Positions 44,573 through 54,072 are shown, counted from the first letter of the stretch. The stretch: DNA of 64,000 bases from Rudaea sp. 3F27F6 (GCF_005503555.1 NZ_SCNG01000002.1:372001-436000), one strand, 5' to 3'. The notes: a model not told the origin generated them from the sequence alone. A program made the numbers and translations.

Positions 44573-47500
44573 ATGGCTGGGGGAGACCGGGAAGACGCGA
44601 ACGCACCTGCGCCATCAGGCCGGGCGGCGGATCGCGACGATTCGCCTGCGGCCCCGGTGCGCACTGACGAAAACGCGACAGGGTCCGATTCAACCTACCT
44701 GCGCTCCCTGATCGATCACGCAGCCGACGCCTTTATCCTGATCGATGCCAAAGGGCGCATCGTCGACGTCAACCAGCGCGCCTGCCGCGATACCGCATAT
44801 ACGCGCGCAGAGTTGCTGCAGATGGAAATCTTCGATCTGTCGATCGACACCGATCGCGGACGCGCCGAAAAAATCTGGGATCATTTGCAGCACGGCGACA
44901 CGTTCGCTGCGCTCTTACGCTATCGGCGCAAGGACGGCAGCTTTTATCCGGTCGATGTGCGTGTCTCCTGCCATTTCGTCGACGGCAGGAAAACCTTCCT
45001 CGGCCTGGCCCGCGACATCAGCGACCATGTCGAAGCCGAGCGTGCGATTCGTCTGCTCAACGAGCAGCTCGAGCAGCGCGTCGCCGAAAGTACCGAGCAA
45101 TGGCGGAGCACGGCCGCTCTGCTGCAGGCGGTCATGGACGCGGCTCCCGACCTGATCTACGTCAAGGACGCCGAAGGCCGCTACCTGTTCGTCAATCACG
45201 CCACGTCGAAGCTTATGGGCCGCGCACGCGCCGACCTGCTCGGCCGCAACGACAGCGAAATTTTTCCGCCCGAGCTTGCGCGCGAACTGATCGTCAACGA
45301 CCACGGCGTCATGGTCGGCGGCGAGCCGCGCACGATCGAAGAATGGGCGATGCTCGGCGGGGTCTTGCACAGCTACTCGTCGAACAAGGCGCCCTATCGC
45401 GACCCGGACGGCCGCATCATTGGCCTGATCGGCATCTCGCGCGACATCACCGAAGAGAAGAAAGCCGAAGCCGCGCTGCGCCAAAGCGAGGCGCGCTGGC
45501 AGTTCGCTCTCGACGGCTCCGGCGACGGCATCTGGGACTGGAACCTGCACACCGGGCACGTGTTCTATTCGCGCCAGTGGAAGCTGATGCTGGGCTACGC
45601 CGAAGAGGAGATCGGCTCGGGCACGAACGAATGGTCCGACCGCGTGCACCCGGACGACCTTGCACGTTGCTGGGAACTCATCCAGGCGCACCTGCGCGGC
45701 GAGACGCCGGACTTCGCGCTCGAACATCGCATGCGCACGAAGGGCGGCACCTGGCGCTGGATCTACGACCGCGGCAAGCTGATCGAACACGACGCGAGCG
45801 GCGCGCCGCTGCGCATCGTCGGCACGCACACCGACATCACCGAGCGCAAGCAAAGCGAAGCGGCGATCCTCGAACTCAACCAGCGCCTGCGACTCGCCAA
45901 CCGGGTCAGCGGCGTCGGCGTGTGGGAACTCAACGATCCGGCCAACGCCCGCTTCGTCTGGGACGAACAGATGCACATCGTCTACGGGATCAAGCCGGGC
46001 GACTTCGACGGCAGTCTCGCACAGTGGCTCGCGCGTCTGCACCCCGCCGACGCCGATCGCGTCGCGGCAGACTGGAGCGCCGCGCTGGCCGATCCCGCCG
46101 CGCCGTTCTACCGCGGCGAATTCCGCATTGTGCTGCCAACACGCGAGCAGCGCTACATTCGTGCGCAGGCGCAAATCTTCCGCGCGGCCGACGGCTCCGT
46201 GCTGCGCGCACTCGGCGTCAACTGGGACATCACCGCGACGCGGCTCGCCGCGGAAGCGATGCAGCGGGCCAAGGAAGCCGCGGAAGCCGCCGAACACGCG
46301 AAGAGCGAATTCCTCGCCGTGATGAGCCATGAAATCCGCACGCCGATGAACACGGTTCTCGGCATGACCCGCCTGGCGCTGCAGACCGAACTCGCGCCGA
46401 GGCAGCGCAACTACCTCGACAAGGTCAACGCCTCCGCACAGACCTTGATCACGATCATCAACAATATTCTCGACTTCTCCAAGATCGAGGCGGGCAAGCT
46501 CGATCTCGAAGAAGCGGAATTCGCGCTCGAATCGGTGCTTGAGTCGGTGTCCGCGGTCACCGCGATGAAAGCCGAGGAAAAAGGTCTGGAGATCGCCTAC
46601 GCGATCGCGCCGGAAGTGCCGACGCGGCTGATCGGCGATTCGCTGCGGCTCGGTCAGGTGCTGATCAACCTGGTCAACAACGCAGTCAAGTTCACCGAGC
46701 GCGGCGAAGTCGTCGTCTCGATCGGCGTGGAGAGCAGGCACGACGATCGCCTCACCCTGCGTTTCGCGGTGCGCGATACCGGCGTGGGCCTCGACGCCGG
46801 CCAGATAGCCGGCCTGTTCCGTGCCTTCTCCCAGGCCGACAGCCACGTCTCGCGCACGCACGGCGGCAGCGGGCTCGGACTGGCGATCTGCAAGCAGCTC
46901 GTCGAACTGATGGGCGGCCACATCGGCGTGTCGAGCGAGCCCGGCAAAGGCAGCACCTTTCATTTCAACGCCGAAATGCGCGAGCCGCATGCGAAACGCA
47001 ACGCCACGCCACGGCCCGAGCGGCTCAGCGGCCGGCGTGTGCTTGTCACCGACGATAACGCCGCGGCGCGCGACATTCTTTCGCAAATGCTGCTCGGCTT
47101 CGGCATGGACGTCGAGGTCGCCGAATCGGGTGCGACCGCGCTGCGCCTGCTCAAGCAGGCCGCCGCGCGGCAGCGGCCGTTCCAGATCGTATTGATGGAC
47201 TGGCAGATGCCGGGCATGGACGGGCTGGAGACGGCACAGCAGATCCGCGCAACGCCCGAACTGCAGCAGATGCCGGCCGTGCTCATGGTCACTGCGTACG
47301 GCCGCGAGGAAGTGCTGCGCCGCGCCGAACAGCTCGGCCTGCAAGGCGTGCTGATCAAGCCCGTCACCGAGTCGACGATGTTCGACACCATCGCCGACGT
47401 GATCGGCGACGAGCATAAAGGCGAGCGAGCGCTGGACGCGCATACCGCGCATGCGGCGATGCCGTCTAAAGCGCGCCTGCGCAGCCTCGCCGGCCGGCAC

Positions 47501-48514
47501 GCGCTGGTCGTCGACGACAATGCGCTCAACCGCGAAGTCGCCGGCGATTTCCTCGCCGCGGCCGGCATGCACGTCGCTACCGCGGTCGACGGCCTCGACG
47601 CGCTCTCGCAGCTGAACCACGCCGATTACGACGTCGTTCTGATGGACATCCATATGCCCGGCATCGACGGTCTCACTGCCACGCGCGAAATCCGCAAGCA
47701 GGCGCGCTGGGCGACTCTGCCGATCGTCGCCTTGACCGCGCGCGCGCGGCCGGAAGACCGCCACAGCAGCTCGGCGGCCGGCATGAACGCGCACCTGACC
47801 AAGCCGATCGACGAAGCGACCTTGTACGAAACGCTACTGCAGATACTGCCCGAGACGCCAGCATCGCAAGATCATGCCGACAAGCCGGCTGCCGGCTTGC
47901 GCAACGACGGCGCGTTCGACTTGCCGGTGCCTTCGCCGCATCTCGATCTGCCCGCCGCGCTCAAGCATCTCGGCGGCAAGCGTGAACTGCTGCTGCGCTT
48001 GTTGCGCAGTTTCGCCGAAGACTTCGCCGACACTCCCGTCCAGATCGCCGCAGATGCTCGCGGCGGCCGCAACGACGCCATCGCCGCACAAGCGCACGCG
48101 GTGAAAGGCGCCGCCGCTTATCTGCGCGCCGACGCACTTTGTACGACAGCGGCCCTGCTCGAAGAAGCGGCACGCGACGGCCGCGCCGATGAGGCGCAGG
48201 CACATTTGCCGCGTTTCGTCGAGGAACTCGAAGCCGTCCTCGGCGAGCTTCGGCAAATTCTTGTTCGGACTCGCATGCACTCGCCGGAGGCACGCTCGTA
48301 CGACAAGACTCTCGTGCTCAAGCGGCTCGCCCAGGCCGAACCGTTGATCGCCGCGGGCGATTACGCGGCGCAATCGCTGCTCGCAGAAATCGATGCGCTT
48401 CTTGCGCCCACGCCGCTGGCCGTGCTGGCCGCAGCGATGCACACGCATTTCGATCTGCTCGAACTCGAAAACGCGCGCAGCGTACTGCAACGCCTGCGCG
48501 AAGCCATTGAATGA
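44573..48514 (+). CDS. Cytosolic hybrid histidine kinase, PAS x4-HisKA-HATPase-REC-REC-HPt
   Basis: The 1313-residue protein has no membrane segment, so it senses an internal signal. It has four PAS domains (about 42-165, 180-300, 305-425 and 440-560), each ending in a PAC-like segment. The dimerisation domain has phospho-acceptor H586 in MSHEIRTPMN. The ATPase domain has the N box LINLVNNAVKF and GGSGLGLAI. Two receiver domains follow with D876 (LMDWQMPGMDG) and D1025 (LMDIHMPGIDG), and an HPt domain with H1175 in AQAHAVKGAA. All phospho-residues are intact, so a full His-Asp-His-Asp relay is possible. The output receivers are probably the flanking regulators. ATG at 44573 has no strong ribosome binding site; a slightly different start is possible. 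Confidence 0.93.
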   Translation: MAGGDREDANAPAPSGRAADRDDSPAAPVRTDENATGSDSTYLRSLIDHAADAFILIDAKGRIVDVNQRACRDTAYTRAELLQMEIFDLSIDTDRGRAEKIWDHLQHGDTFAALLRYRRKDGSFYPVDVRVSCHFVDGRKTFLGLARDISDHVEAERAIRLLNEQLEQRVAESTEQWRSTAALLQAVMDAAPDLIYVKDAEGRYLFVNHATSKLMGRARADLLGRNDSEIFPPELARELIVNDHGVMVGGEPRTIEEWAMLGGVLHSYSSNKAPYRDPDGRIIGLIGISRDITEEKKAEAALRQSEARWQFALDGSGDGIWDWNLHTGHVFYSRQWKLMLGYAEEEIGSGTNEWSDRVHPDDLARCWELIQAHLRGETPDFALEHRMRTKGGTWRWIYDRGKLIEHDASGAPLRIVGTHTDITERKQSEAAILELNQRLRLANRVSGVGVWELNDPANARFVWDEQMHIVYGIKPGDFDGSLAQWLARLHPADADRVAADWSAALADPAAPFYRGEFRIVLPTREQRYIRAQAQIFRAADGSVLRALGVNWDITATRLAAEAMQRAKEAAEAAEHAKSEFLAVMSHEIRTPMNTVLGMTRLALQTELAPRQRNYLDKVNASAQTLITIINNILDFSKIEAGKLDLEEAEFALESVLESVSAVTAMKAEEKGLEIAYAIAPEVPTRLIGDSLRLGQVLINLVNNAVKFTERGEVVVSIGVESRHDDRLTLRFAVRDTGVGLDAGQIAGLFRAFSQADSHVSRTHGGSGLGLAICKQLVELMGGHIGVSSEPGKGSTFHFNAEMREPHAKRNATPRPERLSGRRVLVTDDNAAARDILSQMLLGFGMDVEVAESGATALRLLKQAAARQRPFQIVLMDWQMPGMDGLETAQQIRATPELQQMPAVLMVTAYGREEVLRRAEQLGLQGVLIKPVTESTMFDTIADVIGDEHKGERALDAHTAHAAMPSKARLRSLAGRHALVVDDNALNREVAGDFLAAAGMHVATAVDGLDALSQLNHADYDVVLMDIHMPGIDGLTATREIRKQARWATLPIVALTARARPEDRHSSSAAGMNAHLTKPIDEATLYETLLQILPETPASQDHADKPAAGLRNDGAFDLPVPSPHLDLPAALKHLGGKRELLLRLLRSFAEDFADTPVQIAADARGGRNDAIAAQAHAVKGAAAYLRADALCTTAALLEEAARDGRADEAQAHLPRFVEELEAVLGELRQILVRTRMHSPEARSYDKTLVLKRLAQAEPLIAAGDYAAQSLLAEIDALLAPTPLAVLAAAMHTHFDLLELENARSVLQRLREAIE

Positions 48515-48554
48515 AAGGACCACCCTGAAAGACTACACAAGGAGCTTCGCCGGC

Positions 48555-49490
48555 ATGAACCAGCCACCTCTACCCACCGTCCTGATCGTCGACGACGACC
48601 GCATCAACCGCACCCTGCTCGCCGAACTGCTGCAGAAGGAATGCCGCATCCTGCTCGCCAAGGACGGACCGTCGGCGATCGCGCGCATGCGCGAAGGCGC
48701 CGACATCGACCTGATCCTGCTCGACGTGTCGATGCCGCAGATGGACGGCTACGAAGTGATGCGCAAGCTGCGCGCCGAGCCGCACAGCGCCGAGACCGCG
48801 GTGATCTTCATTACCGCATCGACCGAAGCCGATGCGGAAGAGCGCGGCCTCTCGCTCGGCGCGATGGACTATCTGCACAAGCCGATCCGCCCGGCGCTCG
48901 TGCGCGCACGCGTGCGCAACCACCTCAAGCTCGTCGCCCAGCGCAAGGAACTCGAACGCCTTGCCGACCGCGACGGCCTCACCGGCATCGCCAACCGCCG
49001 CCATTTCGACCAGGCCCTCGAACTGGCGTGGCGGCGCGCGATACGCACGGGCGAAACGCTTAGCATCGCGATGATCGACGTCGATCATTTCAAACGCTAC
49101 AACGACCGCTACGGCCACGGCGCCGGCGACGAAGTCCTGCGCGAAATCGCCCAGGTGCTCGCCGGCGCGACGCGGCGCGCCTACGACGTCGCCGCGCGCT
49201 ACGGCGGTGAGGAGTTCATCCTGCTGTTGCCCGGCGATGTCGATCTCGAAAGCCTGCTCGACCGCGTGCGTCGCGACATCGCGGCCCTGCATCTGACCCA
49301 CGAGGATTCGGGCATGGATACCGCCGTCGTCACCGTCAGTTGCGGCGGCGTGACCGCGGACACGCGCACGACGGAATCGCCCGCCGCGCTGCTCAAGCAG
49401 GCGGACACCCTGCTCTACGAAGCTAAGCGCCGCGGCCGCAATCGTGTGCTCGTGCGGCGCTTCGATACACTGTCCGAGCTGATTCCCTAG
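48555..49490 (+). CDS. Response regulator diguanylate cyclase (REC-GGDEF)
   Basis: The 311-residue protein joins a receiver domain (1-125; D57 in LLDVSMPQMDG, K109) to a GGDEF domain (about 140-305) with an intact GGEEF (217-221). The inhibitory site RAYD (208-211) lies exactly five residues before it, so product feedback inhibition is expected. It should make cyclic di-GMP when phosphorylated, like WspR. The ATG at 48555 follows AAGGAG by 10 bases; a longer frame overlapping the kinase gene has no family character. The gene starts 40 bases after the hybrid kinase, whose HPt domain is the likely phosphate donor. Its stop overlaps that of the convergent YcaQ gene in the palindrome CTAG. Confidence 0.94.
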   Translation: MNQPPLPTVLIVDDDRINRTLLAELLQKECRILLAKDGPSAIARMREGADIDLILLDVSMPQMDGYEVMRKLRAEPHSAETAVIFITASTEADAEERGLSLGAMDYLHKPIRPALVRARVRNHLKLVAQRKELERLADRDGLTGIANRRHFDQALELAWRRAIRTGETLSIAMIDVDHFKRYNDRYGHGAGDEVLREIAQVLAGATRRAYDVAARYGGEEFILLLPGDVDLESLLDRVRRDIAALHLTHEDSGMDTAVVTVSCGGVTADTRTTESPAALLKQADTLLYEAKRRGRNRVLVRRFDTLSELIP

Positions 49491-50788
49491 GGTGTTTTCG
49501 CGGCGCGGCTCGACGTCTTGAGGGCGGCGCGCAACGCAGCCGCAAATGCTTTCGGATCGCTGCGGCGCACGACCACGTTCGGCGTGCGATGCCAATCCGC
49601 CGCACGCTGGATCGCAGCGGCCAGGTCGGCCGCAAGCGCCTCGTCCGGCTCGACCTCGGGTTCAAGATAGATCGCCTTTACCTCGAACTCGCCGCTCACG
49701 CGATGCGCCTTCGCATCGAGCCTGCCGACCAGGCGACCGCGATGCAGGATCGGCAGCACGAAGTAGCCGTAGCGGCGTTTGTGGTCCGGCACATAACACT
49801 CGATCGTGTAGTCGAAACCGAACATCGTGCTGGCGCGCTCGCGATGCCAGACGACCGGATCGAACGGCGACAGCAAGGTCGTGTGCGTCGCACGCAAGCC
49901 TCCACGTGCAGCGCGTGCGAGCAGCGGTACATTGTCGCGATGCACGTAGCCTGGATTTTCCCAGCCGCGCACTTCGACGCGAATCAGCTCGCCCGACTCG
50001 ACATGCGCATCGAGCGCGCTGTCCTTGAATTTCTTGTTGAGGCGGAAGTAGTCGTCGATCCAGCGCGCCTGGGTGATGCCGAGCGCGCGCACCGCGCCGA
50101 CGAGAAATTCGCGACGGATGTCCGCCTCGCTCGCAAGCACGTCGATTTCGGCCCGCTCGACCGAATCCACTTTGCTCCTGCGGATGTCGGCGAGCACCCT
50201 CGCCTGCGCAGTCGCGAGCACGCGTTCGGAAAGGTCGTAGACGCGCTGGAAGTTTTCACGCCGCGCGATCATGAGCCGGCCGAGCACGAAACCGGCTTCG
50301 AGCCAACGCTTTTCGTCGGAGCGATTCCACCAGCCGCCGAGGCCCTTGGTCTTGCGCTCGAAATCGGACGATTTCACCGCGCCGTTCGTGCGGATATGCT
50401 CGACCAGGGCATCGATTTCCGCTCGATGCTCGCGCTGCATGCGCGCCGCGTTCCTATGCGCCCAGTGGCCGGCGCGGACCGCGGAAGGATGCCGGTGCAG
50501 GGCGAAATCGCCCATCGGCGCGAAGCAGGCCTCGTGCGCCCAGCATTCGAACACTTCGGTGCGCGCAAGCAATTCGTCGAGCCAGCGGGTCTCGTAATCG
50601 CCGAGCCGGGAAAACAGCACGAGATACGGGCTGCGCGCGACGACGTGGATCGTATCGATCTGCAGCAGACGCATGCGTTCGATCGCCGTCAGGACCGATT
50701 TGCGCTTCGCCCGCGCGCGCGGCGGCGCGAGCAGACCCTGCGCGGCGAGATGCAGGTTGCGCGCCTGCTGCAGGCTCAGCGGCGCCAT
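49487..50788 (-). CDS. YcaQ-family winged-helix protein (crosslink repair glycosylase type)
   Basis: The 433-residue protein fits the YcaQ/HTH_42 family. In E. coli, YcaQ is a DNA glycosylase that removes alkylated bases and unhooks interstrand crosslinks. Recognisable segments are LLQIDTIHVVARSPYLVLFSR (read as two parts near 42-60), WAHEACFAPMGDFALHRH near 90, and LLSPFDPVVWHRERA near 300. Length agrees with the family. The catalytic residues could not be assigned with certainty by eye. The stop overlaps the stop of the convergent REC-GGDEF gene (CTAG, 49487-49490). It is divergent from the EF-hand gene with an 86-base gap. Confidence 0.88.
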   Translation of the reverse strand: MAPLSLQQARNLHLAAQGLLAPPRARAKRKSVLTAIERMRLLQIDTIHVVARSPYLVLFSRLGDYETRWLDELLARTEVFECWAHEACFAPMGDFALHRHPSAVRAGHWAHRNAARMQREHRAEIDALVEHIRTNGAVKSSDFERKTKGLGGWWNRSDEKRWLEAGFVLGRLMIARRENFQRVYDLSERVLATAQARVLADIRRSKVDSVERAEIDVLASEADIRREFLVGAVRALGITQARWIDDYFRLNKKFKDSALDAHVESGELIRVEVRGWENPGYVHRDNVPLLARAARGGLRATHTTLLSPFDPVVWHRERASTMFGFDYTIECYVPDHKRRYGYFVLPILHRGRLVGRLDAKAHRVSGEFEVKAIYLEPEVEPDEALAADLAAAIQRAADWHRTPNVVVRRSDPKAFAAALRAALKTSSRAAKTP

Positions 50789-50874
50789 GCGGCGGTTATC
50801 TCGCAGTCATGCTGCACAGAACTTGGTATCTTCATCCGAGTCACAATCAATGCCATTCCACCTGGAGAATTTCC

Positions 50875-51186
50875 ATGAATGCCATCTCACGCGTTGCGAT
50901 CGCCGCATCGGTCCTGCTTGCGGTTTCGATGCCGTCTTTCGCTCAGCAGACCACGCGCAGCATTGTCGATTCCAACGGCCGCGAAGTCATCGTGCGCACC
51001 GGCATGCCCGCCGCGCAACACTATGGACCCAAGCCGGCTTTCGCCCAGCTCGACCGCAACGGCGACGGCGCGATCAGCCGCGAAGAAGCCGAAGCATTCC
51101 CACCGCTGCTCAACGATTTCGACTTTCTCGCGCACGGTGCTGAGCGTATTTCAAAGCGCCAGTACGCGCAGTGGGATTATCACTGA
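50875..51186 (+). CDS. Small secreted EF-hand protein
   Basis: The ATG at 50875 follows TGGAGAA by 6 bases and opens a signal peptide (MNAISRVAIAASVLLAVSMP, cleavage SFA-Q at 23). The 103-residue product has one canonical EF-hand loop, D60-R-N-G-D-G-A-I-S-R-E-E71, with Ca2+ ligands at positions 1, 3, 5, 9 and 12. A second, degenerate loop may exist near DFDFLAHGAERISKRQY. It should be a periplasmic or secreted calcium-binding protein of unknown role. It ends at a strong bidirectional terminator. Confidence 0.85.
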   Translation: MNAISRVAIAASVLLAVSMPSFAQQTTRSIVDSNGREVIVRTGMPAAQHYGPKPAFAQLDRNGDGAISREEAEAFPPLLNDFDFLAHGAERISKRQYAQWDYH

Positions 51187-51214
51187 TCCGCCGATGCGGT
51201 AGCGCAAAAAATAA

Positions 51215-51247
51215 CCCCGTGCCTTGAATCCAAGGCACGGGGTTTTT
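51215..51247. terminator. Strong bidirectional terminator
   Basis: A perfect 12-bp stem CCCCGTGCCTTG/CAAGGCACGGGG with loop AATC has TTTTT after it on the plus strand and an A run before it (a T run on the minus strand). It serves both the EF-hand gene and the convergent lipoprotein gene. Confidence 0.95.
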
Positions 51248-51282
51248 CTTGCCTGTACTCCGTCGAGCGACGGAGACGCTGA

Positions 51283-51696
51283 TTAGTGACGCGAGCCGCG
51301 GCTCAGCGGGGCGATATTGCGCGCGCCGCCCGATATGGAGCTGCGGCCACCGCCGTTCCAATGGCCGCCGCCGTTCCAACCGCCGCGCCACGGGCCACGA
51401 TCGTGATAGTGATGACCGCCCCAATAGCCGCCGTAGAAGCCCAGGCTCACCGCGGGCCAACCGTAGCCGTAACCGTAACCGTAGTAGCCCGGACCGTACC
51501 AGTACGGATCGGCGTAATAACCCGAATACGCCGGGGCGTAATAGGTGGTGGCGTCGTTATAGTCGACCACCGCGTTGCCGTCGACCGGATCGCCGTAGGC
51601 GACGCCGGTGCGCACCGGGTAGTAAACGCAGCCGCCGAGGCCGAGACCGGCCACAGCCAATAAAGCGATCGTGCCGGTTTTGATGAACTTGTTCAT
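51283..51696 (-). CDS. Tyr/Gly-rich lipoprotein
   Basis: The 137-residue protein has a lipoprotein signal with lipobox LGGC (C23 is the lipidation site), then a stretch very rich in Tyr, Gly and aromatic residues (YYADPYWYGPGYYGYGYGYG near 59-78) and a Gly/Trp/His-rich end (WNGGGHWNGGGRS). The residue after C23 is Val, not Asp, so outer-membrane sorting is likely. GGCGGAG lies 9 bases before the ATG. Function is unknown; similar low-complexity lipoproteins are common in Proteobacteria. It ends at the bidirectional terminator. Confidence 0.85.
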   Translation of the reverse strand: MNKFIKTGTIALLAVAGLGLGGCVYYPVRTGVAYGDPVDGNAVVDYNDATTYYAPAYSGYYADPYWYGPGYYGYGYGYGWPAVSLGFYGGYWGGHHYHDRGPWRGGWNGGGHWNGGGRSSISGGARNIAPLSRGSRH

Positions 51697-51782
51697 GGCG
51701 ATGCTCCGCCTGTGGAATGCCTACAAAATATACGCTTGCCGGGCTAAATCAAGTCTGAGCGGGGCCGTTCACAAAACTTCAC

Positions 51783-52337
51783 TCAGCCCCCGGCAATCTT
51801 GTCCACCCAGGCGGCGAACGACTGCATGAACTTGCCGAGAAATTCGGCCGTTGCCGGCACGAGCTTTCCGTCCGCCTGAATGAGCTTGTCGACGCTGCCC
51901 AAATACGCTTCCTGCTGTAATAGCGGAACGTTGAGGAAGGTCATCGGTTGACGCAGGTGATGGTTCGCGCCGAAGCCGCCTATATGCCCCGGCGAGCAGC
52001 TCACGATCGCACCGGGTTTGCCGCCCCACACGCTCTTGCCGTAGGGGCGCGAACCGACGTCGAGCGCGTTCTTCAACCCTCCCGGCACCGAGCGGTTGTA
52101 CTCGGGTGTGACGAACAGCAGGCCTTGCGCCGGGCGCACGCGGTCGCGGAACGCCTGCCATGCCTGCGGCGGTGTCTCCGTTTCGAGATCCTGGTTGTAC
52201 AGCGGCAGATCGCCGATCTCGACGATGGCGAGTTCGAGCGACTTCGGCGCCAGCTCGATCAAATTATGCGCGACCTTGCGGCTGAACGATTCTTTGCGCA
52301 GGCTGCCGACGAGAACGGCAATTTGTCGGGTGCTCAT
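51783..52337 (-). CDS. NADPH-dependent FMN reductase (ChrR/YieF-like)
   Basis: The 184-residue flavodoxin-fold protein has the phosphate-binding loop GSLRKESFSRK (12-22) and the FMN-contact motif PEYNRSVPGGLKNALD (about 78-93) of the NADPH-dependent FMN reductase family, whose members reduce quinones and chromate. It lies 31 bases downstream of the rhomboid gene on the same strand, so the two are probably co-transcribed. The cellular substrate cannot be told from sequence. Confidence 0.93.
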   Translation of the reverse strand: MSTRQIAVLVGSLRKESFSRKVAHNLIELAPKSLELAIVEIGDLPLYNQDLETETPPQAWQAFRDRVRPAQGLLFVTPEYNRSVPGGLKNALDVGSRPYGKSVWGGKPGAIVSCSPGHIGGFGANHHLRQPMTFLNVPLLQQEAYLGSVDKLIQADGKLVPATAEFLGKFMQSFAAWVDKIAGG

Positions 52338-52368
52338 GGACGGACTCCTTTCGATAGTGCGGAACGAC

Positions 52369-52974
52369 TCAGAAACCGAATCGCGGATGCGAGAGCTGCT
52401 CGAAGAAATAGCTGAGGACGCGCGGCGCCGCCAGCACGGTGAACAGCACGCCGTAGACGGCGCCCCAGAGATGCGCGCTGTGGTTGATATTGTCGCTGCG
52501 CTGACGGTCCATGTAGAACGAATAGACCACGTAGGCGACCGCGTAGAGAATTGCCGGCACCGGCACGAACCAGACCAGGATCGTCGCCCAGGGATTGATC
52601 AGAATGAAGGCGAACAACACCGCCGAAACGCCGCCCGAAGCGCCGAGGCTGCGATAGCCGGGATTGTCGCGATTGGCCAGATAGCTCGGCAGCATCGCCA
52701 CGATTACGGCGCCGGCATAGAACAAGGTGAAGCCGAACGGCCCGAGCAGGCGTTCGTACAGCCCCTCCATAGCACGGCCGAAAAAGTACAGGGTGATCAT
52801 ATTGAACAGCAGATGCGCGCCGTCGGCATGAATCAGCGCATGGCTCAGAAAACGGTAGTACTGGCCGCGTTTAACCGCGGGCGGCCAGAAAATGAGCTTG
52901 TCGATCAACTGCGGGTTGTTGAAACCCATGAACGATACGATGCAGGTGACGGCTATGAGGATGATCGTGGTCAT
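52369..52974 (-). CDS. Rhomboid-family intramembrane serine protease
   Basis: The 201-residue protein has six hydrophobic segments and the rhomboid catalytic pair: S113 in LGASGG and H168 in NHSAHLWGA. The HxxxN-like element HALIHADGAHLLFN (45-58) also fits the family. It is a general bacterial rhomboid, not obviously a rhombosortase, which has a different histidine context. Its substrate is unknown. It is divergent from corA and precedes the FMN reductase gene. Confidence 0.93.
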   Translation of the reverse strand: MTTIILIAVTCIVSFMGFNNPQLIDKLIFWPPAVKRGQYYRFLSHALIHADGAHLLFNMITLYFFGRAMEGLYERLLGPFGFTLFYAGAVIVAMLPSYLANRDNPGYRSLGASGGVSAVLFAFILINPWATILVWFVPVPAILYAVAYVVYSFYMDRQRSDNINHSAHLWGAVYGVLFTVLAAPRVLSYFFEQLSHPRFGF

Positions 52975-53097
52975 CGGTGTCCTTGAACGGTTTGGAATTT
53001 CCTGACGAACGCTGCACTATGCTGGCCGAAATCGGCGGCCGTCCGGGCATGGAACGAGCGGTTCCGTAATAGATTCGGCAATGGTAGAGGAAAAACC

Positions 53098-54057
53098 GTG
53101 CTAACGATTCACTCGACGAATCCCCCGGCGATGAGCGTATGGAAGAACGGCGCTCCGGTGTCGGCCGGTACGCCGGTCTGGCTCGACCTGGTCGATCCCG
53201 ACGAGGCCGAACGCGCCCACGCAGAAAGCCTGCTCGGCGCCACCTTGCCCCGGCGCGATCAGATCAGCGCGATCGAGTTGTCGAGCCGCTTCCGCTCGGA
53301 CAAGCAGATCCTGCGCCTCAATATTCCCGCCTTCGTCCGCGCCGAATCCGGCCGCGGCGCGATGACGCCGCTCGGCTTCGTGCTGACGCCGAGGCTGCTC
53401 GTCTCGCTGCGCTACGCGGACTCGCTCGCGTTCACGCATACGAGCGAACTCGCGACGTCAGCCAATGCACCCGAAGGCAGCGTCGACATTTTCATCGGCC
53501 TGATCGAAAGCATCGTCAATGTCGCCGCGGATCGCATGGAGGAAACCGCCGGCGAATTGTCGAAACTGTCGCGCGCGGTTTTCTCCGACGAGCGCGGCCA
53601 GCGCGGACTGCTGCGCGGCACGCTGTTCAAGGTCGGCGCGGCGCAGCGCCAGATCGTGCAACTGCGCTCCGCGATGCTCGGCGTCTCGCGCGTGATCGGC
53701 TATCTCTGCGAGGTGTCGCCGGACTGGATCGATGCCAAACACGTGCAGCGGTTCAAGACGATCCAGGCCGACATCGGCTCGCTCAGCGAATTCGACCAGC
53801 AGTTGTCCGACCGCCTGCAGTTCCTGCTCGACGCCGTACTCGGCTTCATCAACAACAACCAGAACGACATCATGAAGGTGCTGACCATCGTTTCGGTCGT
53901 GACGATCGGACCGATGACACTAGCCGGCATCTGGGGCATGAACTTCAAATCCATCGCCGAATACGACTGGCCGCACGGCTACGCGATGGCGCTGACCGCG
54001 ATGGCGATCAGCGTGATCGTGCCGCTGGCGATCTTCAAATGGAAAAAATGGTTCTGA
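53098..54057 (+). CDS. corA: CorA-family magnesium/cobalt transporter
   Basis: The 319-residue protein has an N-terminal cytosolic domain, a long helix (about 130-255) and two C-terminal transmembrane segments. The selectivity motif GMN (280-282) is intact in GIWGMNFKSIAEYDWPHG. The C-terminal end is basic (KWKKWF), as in CorA. GTG at 53098 follows GAGG by 6 bases. It is divergent from the rhomboid gene and convergent with the YdeI-like gene 15 bases downstream. CorA usually moves Mg2+; related ZntB moves Zn2+, and the two are hard to separate by eye. Confidence 0.9.
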   Translation: MLTIHSTNPPAMSVWKNGAPVSAGTPVWLDLVDPDEAERAHAESLLGATLPRRDQISAIELSSRFRSDKQILRLNIPAFVRAESGRGAMTPLGFVLTPRLLVSLRYADSLAFTHTSELATSANAPEGSVDIFIGLIESIVNVAADRMEETAGELSKLSRAVFSDERGQRGLLRGTLFKVGAAQRQIVQLRSAMLGVSRVIGYLCEVSPDWIDAKHVQRFKTIQADIGSLSEFDQQLSDRLQFLLDAVLGFINNNQNDIMKVLTIVSVVTIGPMTLAGIWGMNFKSIAEYDWPHGYAMALTAMAISVIVPLAIFKWKKWF

Positions 54058-54072
54058 CCCAGCGCCGCGCGT

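Noticed and set aside
44915-47794. A 959-codon frame antisense to the hybrid kinase
   Set aside because: The sense strand has all kinase and receiver motifs; the antisense product has no family features.
52369-52974. Rhombosortase that would process the sorting-tail proteins
   Set aside because: The catalytic motifs are those of ordinary bacterial rhomboids and the tails are not GlyGly-CTERM.
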